Shown: in pieces, positions 24,401-34,626 of the stretch
How the letters are laid out: each line of letters opens with the position of its first letter
How positions within the stretch are numbered: the stretch's first letter is position 1
Assembly (NCBI RefSeq): GCF_026151205.1
Contig: NC_087073.1
Span: forward strand, 806,001-870,000
DNA from: Bolinopsis microptera
Taxonomy: Eukaryota > Ctenophora > Tentaculata > Lobata > Bolinopsidae
Direction of reading: 5' to 3'
Length of the DNA: 64,000 nt
Notes under the pieces: generated by a model
Told to the model about the DNA's origin: nothing
The model's database searches: none
The model's input: the letters and a program-made list of their open reading frames with translations, nothing else
Translations under genes and position numbers: made by a program

Positions 24401-25722
24401 TGTCTATCAAGACCCCTGAGCACGTTTTCAAACTTTTCAAGGAATTTTTTAGGGCTTGTGGATGGCGAGCGGTAGAAATTTACGATGATTTTTGTCTTAT
24501 TTCCGTTTTTAAAATTGTTGATTTTAAGCAATTGAAATTCTCCGCAAGTAACTTCTTCTGGACTCAGATTGAGTTCGAGTTCCTGTATTTTATCGTAATC
24601 ACAAACGCGTTTGTTAACATAGAGCGCAAGACCACCTCCTTTTCCAGATTTACGTGCAGGTTCTTTGATAAAGGGCTCGTAAAACTGTTCGATTTCAATG
24701 TCGTTCAGACCATTAGGAATATTAGAAATTTTACAGTTGGTTTCATTGAGGCAGATGAGGTCAAATTTGGAGAATGTTTCTATTTCTTCACTAAAATTTG
24801 AGATATTCTTCACGAGTGATCTAACGTTTAATGAAAGTATCTTAAATTCGCGATTGCTAGGGGTCTTGATATTATCAGGGTGTTGGTACTTACAGCTAAC
24901 CAATATCTCCGATATACAATTGTTGAGATCGATTTCGCTGGAATCTATTTCATCAGTAAGTTCGCCTATTTGATTCAGTACGTGAGAACGAATATAGGGG
25001 TTAAAAGTGGGGGTTATTGTATTGTAATTATCATTAAGTTCGTAGGAAGTTACTCTATAGCCAGGTATTAGGTTTAGACAGCATGTAATACAACCAAGAT
25101 AATCTTTGAGGCATTTTTTATGAACTGGTTTGTCACATACAGGACAAATGAAAACATTTCTAGGAGCATAAGACCACCCGAAGCAACTTGAGCATTGTGA
25201 TTTGAAACTAGGTTCAACCATTGTTCAAGATGTGTAAATACCAGATATCTGTGAATAATTAAGTAAGATATTAAATAGATAAGAGTGTATAGTATGGTGT
25301 ATAGAATAGCTTGTACAGTCTAAGAATATGTATAAAAAGCTAATGTGTGTGCGTGTGAATGAATGAGGAATAAACTGTGTGCTGAGAAAGCGTAAAGATG
25401 AAAAAGAAAACTTGTTAGACCTACCTATCAAGAACTATACAGCTCTGTGTGTAGATAGAATCGTAACGTAGTCTACAATATTACAATATTACGATAGCGG
25501 TACTGATTTCAGAACTATTCTAAAGTGTTTAAAAAACTCGGGCTAGAATTCTAGTAACTTACGATAAGCTGATAAGAGCACGGGCATGACTATATATTTT
25601 CATGCGAGGGTTTTCATTATAACCATAAGATGTAAGCTATAATCCCTTAAAGATTTTGTAAAAATTTTGTGAAAATTTTGGCGCGGCAAGTATAAGTAGT
25701 AGGCTGGGGTACGGCTTTGTGA
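21413..25722 (-). mobile_element. Apparently full-length CR1/Jockey-type LINE
   Basis: It interrupts unit 4 between GTAT at 21409-21412 and GTAT at 25723-25726. Other units have GTAT once at this place, so the 4-bp repeat is a target duplication and the ends are fixed. On the minus strand it has about 500 bp of 5' leader, one long open frame and about 325 bp of 3' sequence ending ...GGTTTCAAAACAAAAC, with no long poly-A. Single occurrence and an undamaged frame suggest recent insertion, after the array formed. Confidence 0.9.
21739..25221 (-). CDS. LINE polyprotein: endonuclease and reverse transcriptase
   Basis: A 1160-residue protein for target-primed reverse transcription. Residues about 10-48 form a Cys/His-rich finger (CSSC, CPVC, H, C, CITCC) like a PHD or RING zinc finger. 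Residues about 124-360 are an exonuclease-endonuclease-phosphatase (apurinic-type) endonuclease with LSLNVRS, LNETNCK, GGGLALYV, FLGDANID and SDHLAV. Residues about 640-900 are the reverse transcriptase: ANYRPISLL, the D-containing LLDYSKAFD near 744, GVPQGSILGP at 801 and the catalytic YADD near 832. No frameshift or stop is visible and all catalytic motifs are present, so the element may be active. The start at 25221 is the first ATG in frame ahead of the zinc finger. The motif set fits the CR1/Jockey group; the exact clade is not resolved. Confidence 0.93.
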   Translation of the reverse strand: MVEPSFKSQCSSCFGWSYAPRNVFICPVCDKPVHKKCLKDYLGCITCCLNLIPGYRVTSYELNDNYNTITPTFNPYIRSHVLNQIGELTDEIDSSEIDLNNCISEILVSCKYQHPDNIKTPSNREFKILSLNVRSLVKNISNFSEEIETFSKFDLICLNETNCKISNIPNGLNDIEIEQFYEPFIKEPARKSGKGGGLALYVNKRVCDYDKIQELELNLSPEEVTCGEFQLLKINNFKNGNKTKIIVNFYRSPSTSPKKFLEKFENVLRGLDRHSRKQIVFLGDANIDLIKYDTDAYSQDLISLLEKYGFAQTVSKPTRVTDHSATLIDHVYTNHVTNVISCNVVTLDMSDHLAVSTTISLGATPSLNERFRSQRVKNNNTSLKLEARVFNEANHAKFKELIVSETWDDATSSTCADEQYNSIYQTYMKHYNTAYPLKRDSSRRKFERADPKPWILPWLEAACNRKKLLFFEKTINPSQKNCDAYDKMKKFCHKHVNLAKEKYYKKMFDKHQNCSKSQWKIINGLLNRNRKKFGHTRLKDDDGTIISSDLAVAEKFNGYFSGIAASIKRQIAARRTFDPGGFKHFLKASCSNSMFLKPTSHGEVQKIISGLKNKSTLDCKIEPLKIANSCENFTRALANVINCSFSSGTFPNALKTAKVVPIHKGGSKLEVANYRPISLLGSFSKIYEKLMHARVLEFLDKNDSLFENQYGFRPGRSCEHALLNAQNSILHSLNKKQISLLLLLDYSKAFDVLDHETLLKKLDHYGIRGVAHEWFRSYLCNRSQYVTLNGTCSSSMPIVYGVPQGSILGPLLFVIYINDLPGISDFAKFILYADDANILISGTTLEEIQLKANQLISRLVDWVGVNGLSLNVKKTCYMIFTRKRIDFSGFNLSIDNTVIERKTEARFLGVILDEKLTWQKHITAVRIKMGRYLGVMYKLKHLLPIKARLNIFQSLIQSHLNFCSLVWGFASKCHIESLFTKQKQGIRAVMSGYVNYRYKDGNPPEHTKSAFRLHNILTVHSVIVKNALILLHKVRNMPSLLPKSIKELFPHDIPTYNSTFEHNLSWFTTYNGPTFRNTLFFKGPMLSITKQSKDITIPSSTFSIEIFKNSAKRELLKLQSSGDDENWPNFLLYSIPGLRKSQREGRSQIDYSTELVSDNA

Positions 25723-25726
25723 GTAT

Positions 25727-26723
25727 ACAACAAGCATTCCCAAACTTTCTTCGAAAGTGCACTCCTAGCAGCCGTCCAACTGATATTGTTAACACAGAGA
25801 AGCTTGACGATGTCTCTCTTCTCGTTTGATAGGGCAAATTTGAAATTTTTCGAAGAAAATTTCAAAATATTGCAAAATTGTGAAAAATTGAAAATGGGCT
25901 TTGACACATTTTTGCAAGAAATAACTAACATATAAGACCTAACAAGCATTCTCAAAACCGATTTCATTTGATTTGCTCCTTCATAAAATAGAAAAATTAT
26001 AATTTCAAATTTGCACACGAGACTCGAAGTTGAAACACCCTGTAGAGCGCGCTGATTTGAGCGGGGTTTGATTTGGTTTGACACACAAGAACGTTTGTCT
26101 TATATTGAAAGACAGTGACATTTTCTACTGGTATGTTTGATATATCGAGTTTTATTTGGTTTTAAATGATGTGTTTTTAAGAGTGTTATTTTATTAAAGA
26201 TTAAAGAAATGTGTAAGAATTATCAGATTGTAAGTTTTAATCAGCTCCTTTAAACTGTAGATGATATGAGTAATTAATCTGTTATCTTTCATCTTGTAAG
26301 AAATGATTAACATCATTTCTGTAAAAATATAGTGTACTGATATATTAAACTTTGTTTGACGAGTTTAGTAATTTTTTGACTTCTGTTTGTGGAGTATGGA
26401 CAGTAATAACGTGCCCGTAAAAGATTGGTCGATATCTCAGGACTTTTACTTGAACTTTTGTTGACTTTCAGGAAGAATTCAGTCTTTCGTTGCTGGGAAA
26501 ATTTGATTTTTTTACTGTAGAATTATATTTTTGATTGTCTTGTATGATTTTTATTGCAATATTTTCAGAATATACTCGGGTGTTTTATTTCAATATATAA
26601 GTGTTGGAACTTCTTTAAAAAAATTCTATCTCCACAGCAATTCACATCTGCTACACAAATTAAAGCAAAATATATAACAACGAATATTTAAATAAAAGAC
26701 GATCATTCAATAATTTTGGATAA
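25727..26723. other. Right end of unit 4
   Basis: Continuation of unit 4 after the LINE, matching 17159-18151. No gene seen. Confidence 0.7.
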
Positions 26724-26828
26724 CTTAAATCAAATACATTCGAGCACTGGTTAGTGATCGACTAAGTTAACAGTCATCGATATTCGATACTCATGGAATT
26801 TAAAAAAGTAAAAGCAACTGCTGTCTTT

Positions 26829-27001
26829 GGGGTCGTTCGCATATATCACGTGATCAGCCGAGGGGGGAGGGGGGTTTCCAAATGATTACGCTAGTATATT
26901 TTGATACAATATTTATGTGTAAAACTGATTACGGAGTCGAGGGGGGCCGGGGGGGGTAAAAAATTGACCAAAAAGTGATTACGTAATATGTGAACGACCC
27001 C
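26829..27001. mobile_element. MITE-like element, unit 5
   Basis: Same element as at 106-276, in the truncated fifth unit, with a 2-bp insertion (CATATATCACG) in the left terminal repeat. Confidence 0.5.
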
Positions 27002-27259
27002 TTATCAGTTATGTCACTATTAGTGCCTGATATTCATTCTTATGGCCGGAAAAATGGGTTGTATAATGTATACATACAATGTAATTGTATAATGTATAAA
27101 TACAATGTAGTTGGCAGGCTCACCGAATAGTCGTTTAGTGTGTTTGTGGCTTGCTGAGTCGGCCTTGTCAGAACTCTACTGAGCTCTCGTTTCAAGTAAC
27201 CTCTGATGTTGTGGTATACTTCACTTTCTCGGTGTCTTCCTCCCTTTACTGACTCTTAC

Positions 27260-27803
27260 TCACTTCTTCCTGCTGACCCTCATGATGATCCACAGAATGA
27301 CCCAGGAGAGGAACATGCCCAGAGTAACTGCCCCTAAGAACATGATGAAGAGGATCACATCAACACTCAGACAATCCGAGTCCGGACCCGAACAGTCCGT
27401 GTTGTTATCTCCAGCCGCTACCCCCGGTATTAGCAGAACACACCACCATACTAAGCATTTGTAGCGACCCCTCCATTCGCTCCTGTACTTGAGGTGGCCT
27501 CCTCCTTCGTCTTCTCCTTCTTCTCTTCTTTTGGCTTCTTCTCCTCCTTCTTCTTGTCCGCACCCTTTTTCTTGGCAGCGGGGGCGCCTATCTGAGAGCA
27601 TTTGATAATGAACTGCAGGACGACGTATGAAACTACCAGCCCCCCAATAAACGCAGCTGCAACTACTAGGAAGTAGGCCTGGTTGTCCGGACAGTCTATA
27701 AGGTTCTCGTCTTTTTGTCTGTTCGGGTCAGTGTAACTGATGTTATTACACTCTTTCCCCTTCTCTTTTTCTTCTTCTGATCTTACAGCAGTGAGGCACC
27801 AAC
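27260..27803 (-). pseudogene. Gene A, unit 5: 5'-truncated copy
   Basis: Exon 3 (27417-27260), the 71-bp intron (27488-27418) and exon 2 (27803-27489) are present and open. The first exon, the shared upstream region and all of gene B are missing: upstream of exon 2 the sequence runs into a 21-bp minisatellite at 27893 and unit homology ends. The copy lacks its start codon and promoter and is probably dead unless another upstream exon is used. Confidence 0.55.
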
Positions 27804-27892
27804 CTAGAATAGTATTTGTTAAACTTAAGGTCTGGAGTATCTACTTCCTTCTACAGTGGTGTTACAGTGTGTGTAATAGTGTACTGTTAAAG

Positions 27893-28451
27893 TGTTTTAG
27901 TGCGTGACACGTGTGTTTTAGTGCGTGACACGTGTGTTTTAGTGCGTGACACGTGTGTTTTAGTGCGTGACACGTGTGTTTTAGTGCGTGACACGTGTGT
28001 TTTAGTGCGTGACACGTGTGTTTTAGTGCGTGACACGTGTGTTTTAGTGCGTGACACGTGTGTTTTAGTGCGTGACACGTGTGTTTTAGTGAGTGACACG
28101 TGTGTTTTAGTGCGTGACACGTGTGTTTTAGTGCGTGACACGTGTGTTTAAGTGCGTGACACGTGTGTTTTAGTGCGTGACACGTGTGTTTTAGTGCGTG
28201 ACACGTGTGTTTTAGTGCGTGACACGTGTGTTTTAGTGCGTGACACGTGTGTTTTAGTGCGTGACACGTGTGTTTTAGTGCGTGACACGTGTGTTTTAGT
28301 GCGTGACACGTGTGTTTTAGTGCGTGACACGTGTGTTTAAGTGCGTGACACGTTTGTTTTAGTGCGTGACACGTGTGTTTAAGTGCGTGACACGTGTGTT
28401 TAAGTGCGTGACACGTGTGTTTTAGTGCGTGACACGTGTGTTTTAGTGCGT
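27893..28451. repeat. 21-bp minisatellite, ~26 copies
   Basis: The unit GTTTTAGTGCGTGACACGTGT contains the palindrome ACACGTGT. The array replaces the upstream half of unit 5. The same sequence occurs once to three times in the first intron of gene A in units 1-4 (for example 19397-19450), so the array grew from that intron. Its length is divisible by three, so it is open in several frames; I do not regard these as genes. Confidence 0.95.
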
Positions 28452-29346
28452 GATAAGTTTTATGCTTTTGTATTCACACCCTTTAGTTAGGATACATCGA
28501 TAAAAATGAAAGTACAGAATAACAAGGTACACTGTCACTAACAGTTAAATCGGTCTGTAGACTCTAAATTAAAAACTATACATAGTAAATTCTAAACTGT
28601 AAATTGTAAACTGTAAATTCTACACTGCAATAACTGTAAAATGTACACTTTGAGCTGTACTCTAATCTGTACTGCATATTAACTACATAATATGTAGTTT
28701 ACAAAGTGAACGTAAGTCGTATATCTCTTAGCCGTCCATAAACTATCATGTTGCTTTCTAACACATCCAACATAATACTAACTTATTAAACGAGTGATTT
28801 TCAAAGTAGCCCAATAAAACAAAAGCTACCGAAACTAAACGAAGTGTGAAGCTACAAATGTATAAAGTGAAGGGAAGCAGGGGGTAGTCACGTGATGCCC
28901 ATATAAGGTAATCAATCTGCGTAACTAATTGAAAATCTCATGATCAGCTTGGCTACTAGGAGAGGCAGACCAACAAGCCAGGATTGCAGTTTTGTTAGTT
29001 AGCGGTGGCAGTATTATTAGTAGTATTATTAGTAGTAGTAGTAGTAGCTGGTTTCTATATACTGTAGGGGAAGTGGAGATGAGATTTGTTCAGCTTTTGT
29101 TTGGCCGTTTCCTGATCATCATGAGTACTTATTTGTTAGCCTTTTGAGGTTACATCAACATATTATTTGGAAGGACAGGAATCGTATAATTTAGCTGGTA
29201 CCAGTGGGACTCCTTATACGGTCTAATCTATATATACTCTAATGGCTATGATATAAAAATTCACTAACTTAAGTAAAGGTATTTGAGCACTTAATGGTTT
29301 CTGCTGACAGTATTTTTATTGAACTTTAAAGGAAACAGATTTGCTT
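28452..29346. other. Non-coding stretch
   Basis: AT-rich DNA with AACTGTAAATT-like low-complexity sequence near 28560-28700 and a short TAGTAGTAG run near 29013-29047. No supported gene. Confidence 0.5.
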
Positions 29347-29591
29347 AATTCAGGTATTTAAGCTGGTTACTCAAACTAGGCTTTCTTAATTCAGCTATTT
29401 AAGCTGGTTACTCAAACTAGGCTTTCTTAATTCAGCTATTTAAGCTGGTTACTCAAACTAGGCTTTCTTAATTCAGCTATTTAAGCTGGTTACTCAAACT
29501 AGGCTTTCTTAATTCAGCTATTTAAGCTGGTTACTCAAACTAGGCTTTCTTAATTCAGCTATTTAAGCTGGTTACTCAAACTAGGCTTTCT
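29347..29591. repeat. 41-bp tandem repeat, 6 copies
   Basis: Near-identical units containing CTTTCTTAATTCAG followed by CTATTTAAGCTGG. On the plus strand each unit has a good match to a splice acceptor (pyrimidine-rich TTTCTTAATTCAG). Confidence 0.93.
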
Positions 29592-30216
29592 GCAAAGAGG
29601 CCAGACATTTTTCAAGCTGGGAATTTATTGCTTTAGCTCCAAGAGTGGACTATAATTATCATAATGAGCAAGATTAATCGCATAAATCGCAAACAAGAGG
29701 GATCGCTATAATGTCAGAAGCAGCAAGTGCACTCAGTGCACATTGTGCAGAGTGCATACACCACATGTGCACGGTGTCCGTGGTGTCTGCACATGCTGCT
29801 GCTTCTGTTCGTATTCTCGGTGATTTATAGATACACACGGACGGGAAAGTAAACAAGTGAGCAGTGGTGTTACGTTGCCTGTTGGCACTGCAAGTGAGGG
29901 GGGTGCTCACAAGGTACAACAAAAGATATGCCGGCCTCAAAAGGGAACCACAAGTAAAAACCTATACTCCTATAAGAACAAATAAAAGGTATACCAACAG
30001 AGCATGTGGATCTAACAAGCAAGTAAGAGTTATTAGAGGTACCCGAGTTGTCCGTGTACCACGACAACCGCTCATTATACCGAACTAGAGGCTGTATGTG
30101 ACTAAGAACTATTGCACAAGTAGGGACCTGCTCGCCACATTACTCTCTCTCTCTCTCTTCATGTCATAACACTATTATATATCTACCTTAGAGGCTGTAA
30201 TCAGGTAAATCAGGGT
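29592..30216. other. Stretch without recognised gene
   Basis: A basic 74-residue plus-strand frame at 29864-30088 has no family I recognise and no convincing splice context. A CT-rich run lies at about 30144-30159. Confidence 0.4.
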
Positions 30217-33200
30217 ACTTGTAGTGGTGTGGTAAGCAGTATAATGAGTACCTCCCCCACTTGTAGCGGTGTGGTAAGCAGTATAATGAGTACCTCCCCC
30301 CACTTGTAGCAGTGTGGTAAGCAGTATAATGAGTACCTCCCCCACTTGTAGCGGTGTGGTAAGCAGTATAATGAGTACCTCCCCCCACTTGTAGCAGTGT
30401 GGTAAGCAGTATAATGAGAACCTCCCCCACTTGTAGCGGTGTGGTAAGCATTATAATGAGTATCTCCCCCACTTGTAGCGGTGTGGTAAGCAGTATAATG
30501 AGTACCTCCCCCACTTGTAGCAGTGTGGTAAGCAGTATAATGAGTACCTCCCCCACTTGTAGCGGTGTGGTAAGCATTATAATGAGTATCTCCCCCACTT
30601 GTAGCGGTGTGGTAAGCAGTATAATGAGTACCTCCCCCACTTGTAGTGGTGTGGTAAGCAGTATAATGAGTACCTCCCCCACTTGTAGCGGTGTGGTAAG
30701 CAGTATAATGAGTACCTCCCCCACTTGTAGCGGTGTGGTAAGCAGTATAATGAGTACCTCCCCCACTTGTAGCGGTGTGGTAAGCAGTATAATGAGTACC
30801 TCCCCCACTTGTAGCGGTGTGGTAAGCAGTATAATGAGTACCTCCCCCACTTGTAGCGGTGTGGTAAGCAGTATAATGAGTACCTCCCCACTTGTAGCGG
30901 TGTGGTAAGCAGTATAATGAGTACCTCCCCCACTTGTAGCGGTGTGGTAAGCAGTATAATGAGTACCTCCCCCACTTGTAGCGGTGTGGTAAGCAGTATA
31001 ATGAGTACCTCCCCCACTTGTAGCGGTGTGGTAAGCAGTATAATGAGTACCTCCCCCACTTGTAGCGGTGTGGTAAGCAGTATAATGAGTACCTCCCCCA
31101 CTTGTAGCGGTGTGGTAAGCAGTATAATGAGTACCTCCCCCACTTGTAGCGGTGTGGTAAGCAGTATAATGAGTACCTCCCCCACTTGTAGCGGTGTGGT
31201 AAGCAGTATAATGAGTACCTCCCCCACTTGTAGCGGTGTGGTAAGCAGTATAATGAGTACCTCCCCCACTTGTAGCGGTGTGGTAAGCAGTATAATGAGT
31301 ACCTCCCCCACTTGTAGCGGTGTGGTAAGCAGTATAATGAGTACCTCCCCCACTTGTAGCGGTGTGGTAAGCAGTATAATGAGTACCTCCCCCACTTGTA
31401 GCGGTGTGGTAAGCAGTATAATGAGTACCTCCCCCACTTGTAGCGGTGTGGTAAGCAGTATAATGAGTACCTCCCCCACTTGTAGCGGTGTGGTAAGCAG
31501 TATAATGAGTACCTCCCCCACTTGTAGCGGTGTGGTAAGCAGTATAATGAGTACCTCCCCCACTTGTAGCGGTGTGGTAAGCAGTATAATGAGTACCTCC
31601 CCCACTTGTAGCGGTGTGGTAAGCAGTATAATGAGTACCTCCCCCACTTGTAGCGGTGTGGTAAGCAGTATAATGAGTACCTCCCCCACTTGTAGCGGTG
31701 TGGTAAGCAGTATAATGAGTACCTCCCCCACTTGTAGCGGTGTGGTAAGCAGTATAATGAGTACCTCCCCCACTTGTAGCGGTGTGGTAAGCAGTATAAT
31801 GAGTACCTCCCCCACTTGTAGCGGTGTGGTAAGCAGTATAATGAGTACCTCCCCCACTTGTAGCGGTGTGGTAAGCAGTATAATGAGTACCTCCCCCACT
31901 TGTAGCGGTGTGGTAAGCAGTATAATGAGTACCTCCCCCACTTGTAGCGGTGTGGTAAGCAGTATAATGAGTACCTCCCCCACTTGTAGCGGTGTGGTAA
32001 GCAGTATAATGAGTACCTCCCCCACTTGTAGCGGTGTGGTAAGCAGTATAATGAGTACCTCCCCCACTTGTAGCGGTGTGGTAAGCAGTATAATGAGTAC
32101 CTCCCCCACTTGTAGCGGTGTGGTAAGCAGTATAATGAGTACCTCCCCCACTTGTAGCGGTGTGGTAAGCAGTATAATGAGTACCTCCCCCACTTGTAGC
32201 GGTGTGGTAAGCAGTATAATGAGTACCTCCCCCACTTGTAGCGGTGTGGTAAGCAGTATAATGAGTACCTCCCCCACTTGTAGCGGTGTGGTAAGCAGTA
32301 TAATGAGTACCTCCCCCACTTGTAGCGGTGTGGTAAGCAGTATAATGAGTACCTCCCCCACTTGTAGCGGTGTGGTAAGCAGTATAATGAGTACCTCCCC
32401 CACTTGTAGCGGTGTGGTAAGCAGTATAATGAGTACCTCCCCCACTTGTAGCGGTGTGGTAAGCAGTATAATGAGTACCTCCCCCACTTGTAGCGGTGTG
32501 GTAAGCAGTATAATGAGTACCTCCCCCACTTGTAGCGGTGTGGTAAGCAGTATAATGAGTACCTCCCCCACTTGTAGCGGTGTGGTAAGCAGTATAATGA
32601 GTACCTCCCCCACTTGTAGCGGTGTGGTAAGCAGTATAATGAGTACCTCCCCCACTTGTAGCGGTGTGGTAAGCAGTATAATGAGTACCTCCCCCACTTG
32701 TAGCGGTGTGGTAAGCAGTATAATGAGTACCTCCCCCACTTGTAGCGGTGTGGTAAGCAGTATAATGAGTACCTCCCCCACTTGTAGCGGTGTGGTAAGC
32801 AGTATAATGAGTACCTCCCCCACTTGTAGCGGTGTGGTAAGCAGTATAATGAGTACCTCCCCCACTTGTAGCGGTGTGGTAAGCAGTATAATGAGTACCT
32901 CCCCCACTTGTAGCGGTGTGGTAAGCAGTATAATGAGTACCTCCCCCACTTGTAGCGGTGTGGTAAGCAGTATAATGAGTACCTCCCCCACTTGTAGCGG
33001 TGTGGTAAGCAGTATAATGAGTACCTCCCCCACTTGTAGCGGTGTGGTAAGCAGTATAATGAGTACCTCCCCCACTTGTAGCGGTGTGGTAAGCAGTATA
33101 ATGAGTACCTCCCCCACTTGTAGCGGTGTGGTAAGCAGTATAATGAGTACCTCCCCCACTTGTAGCGGTGTGGTAAGCAGTATAATGAGTACCTCCCCCA

Positions 33201-33825
33201 CTTGTAGCGGTGTGGTAAGCAGTATAATGAGTACCTCCCCCACTTGTAGCGGTGTGGTAAGAGTATAATGAGTACCTCCCCCACTTGTAGTGGTGTGGTA
33301 AGCAGTATAATGAGTACCTCCCCCACTTGTAGCGGTGTGGTAAGCAGTATAATGAGTACCTCCCCCACTTGTAGCGGTGTGGTAAGGAGTATAATGAGTA
33401 CCTCCCCCACTTGTAGTGGTGTGGTAAGCAGTATAATGAGTACCTCCCCCACTTGTAGCGGTGTGGTAAGGAGTATAATGAGTACCTCCCCCACTTGTAG
33501 CGGTGTGGTAAGCAGTATAATGAGTACCTCCCCCACTTGTAGCGGTGTGGTAAGCAGTATAATGAGAACCTCCCCCACTTGTAGCGGTGTGGTAAGCAGT
33601 ATAATGAGTACCTCCCCCACTTGTAGCGGTGTGGTAAGCAGTATAATGAGTACCTCCCCCACTTGTAGCGGTGTGGTAAGCAGTATAATGAGAACCTCCC
33701 CCACTTGTAGTGGTGTGGTAAGCAGTATAATGAGTACCTCCCCCACTTGTAGCGGTGTGGTAAGCAGTATAATGAGTACCTCCCCCACTTGTAGCGGTGT
33801 GGTAAGCAGTATAATGTGTACCTCC
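30217..33825. repeat. 42-bp minisatellite, ~86 copies (3.6 kb)
   Basis: The unit carries GGTGTGGTAAGCAGTATAAT and GAGTACCTCCCCCACTTGTA. Variants sit mainly at the two ends (30217-30900 and 33250-33825); the central 2.3 kb is almost perfectly uniform, as expected if new copies are made in the middle. Because 42 is a multiple of three and the unit lacks stops in four frames, very long open frames (up to about 1190 codons) exist on both strands. They are almost certainly artefacts. On the plus strand each unit contains TGTGGTAAGC, a good splice-donor match. Confidence 0.97.
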
Positions 33826-34626
33826 CCTATCGTTACACACAGCTTCTATACTGTATAACTGTATATATATATTATATATTATGTATATATAACTACAACT
33901 GTACCGGTTAATGGTTTAAATTATAGGTCAACCTAGCAATTCTAGTAGTGTAACTATGGTAACTAGCAATGCTTGCGGAGTGCTTGCTTCCTCTTGCCAG
34001 TCTGTAATTCTAAAGGATATGTTTTATTTGTTGATAAGAAAAGAATCCTAACGACAGAAGAGAAACGCTGGAAGGCTACTCAGGCAGATAATGTAATCTA
34101 ACGTGGTGTGATGACGTCACGTGGTGTAATGACGTCACGTGTTGTGATGACGTCACGTGGTGTGATGAATCCTAACGACAGAAGAGAAACGCTGGGAGGC
34201 TACTCAGGCAGATAATGTAATGCTGGTTCTAATTATCCCTCGTTTGGTCATGTGTCAATGTGGAGGAATCTTTTGAACATTCTAACCGCGAGTACTATCG
34301 TGACGGCGTGACTGTGCTAACTAAAGGAATAAATGATGGACTAAAGAAGCTTAGAATGGTTTTTAGTTTCGTTCACTGAGACTTATATTTTGTCACAAAG
34401 CAGTGAACTCAAGCATATAAATGCAACAAAACTTCTACACTCAAGTAAAAAAGCAACCACACTGCACTGCTAGGAGATTGGTGGTGCGGATAAATTTACC
34501 ATATTCGTGGTAATGAATGCCATATTTACGGTAATTGAAGCCAAATAAAGGAAACAGCGGAACCGATAAATTCAAATTAACGTCGATTACTCCAGTAATG
34601 GAGCAGGAATGTGCGTGATTGACCTC
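33826..34626. other. Non-coding stretch with duplicated block
   Basis: A TA-rich run at 33855-33890 is followed by unique sequence. The sequence beginning ATCCTAACGACAGAAGAGAA and continuing for about 55 bp occurs at about 34046 and again at 34167, flanking the CRE/E-box repeat. No gene seen. Confidence 0.5.
34102..34165. promoter_or_regulatory. Three fused CRE/E-box sites in a short tandem repeat
   Basis: TGACGTCACGTG occurs at 34112-34123, 34130-34141 and 34148-34159. TGACGTCA is the palindromic ATF/CREB site and it overlaps CACGTG, the bHLH-ZIP E-box. The spacing is exactly 18 bp. No gene start is visible nearby, so regulatory use is inference. Confidence 0.4.

Larger units (their letters stand above)
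1..27892. repeat. Tandem array of a ~5.3 kb two-gene unit (four units plus a partial fifth)
   Basis: The same sequence restarts at 1, 5316, 10780, 18152 and 26724, each time with the words CTTAAATCAAATACATTCGA. Units 1 and 2 are 5315 and 5464 bp. Unit 3 is 7372 bp because of a transposon at 13625-15545. Unit 4 is 8572 bp because a LINE was inserted at 21413-25722 and the middle of gene B was replaced. Unit 5 stops at about 27892 in a 21-bp minisatellite. Each unit has an inverted-repeat element near its left end, gene A on the minus strand, a shared upstream region and gene B on the plus strand. The units are nearly identical, including in non-coding DNA, which implies recent duplication or ongoing homogenisation. 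The first unit starts at the window edge, so the array may extend left. Confidence 0.95.

Noticed and set aside
21949..25071. Several plus-strand frames opposite the LINE
   Set aside because: They are shadows of the minus-strand LINE reading frame.
27887..28340. Open frames encoding a seven-residue repeat (RDTCVLV or RTKTHVS)
   Set aside because: They are readings of the 21-bp minisatellite; opposite strands are equally open.
29864..30088. Basic 74-residue plus-strand frame
   Set aside because: No family recognised, no splice context, and overlapping minus-strand frames of similar length.
30210..33840. Open frames of 788-1192 codons in both strands
   Set aside because: They are readings of a 42-bp tandem repeat that lacks stops in several frames. 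Composition is a 14-residue repeat with no start context or splice signals.
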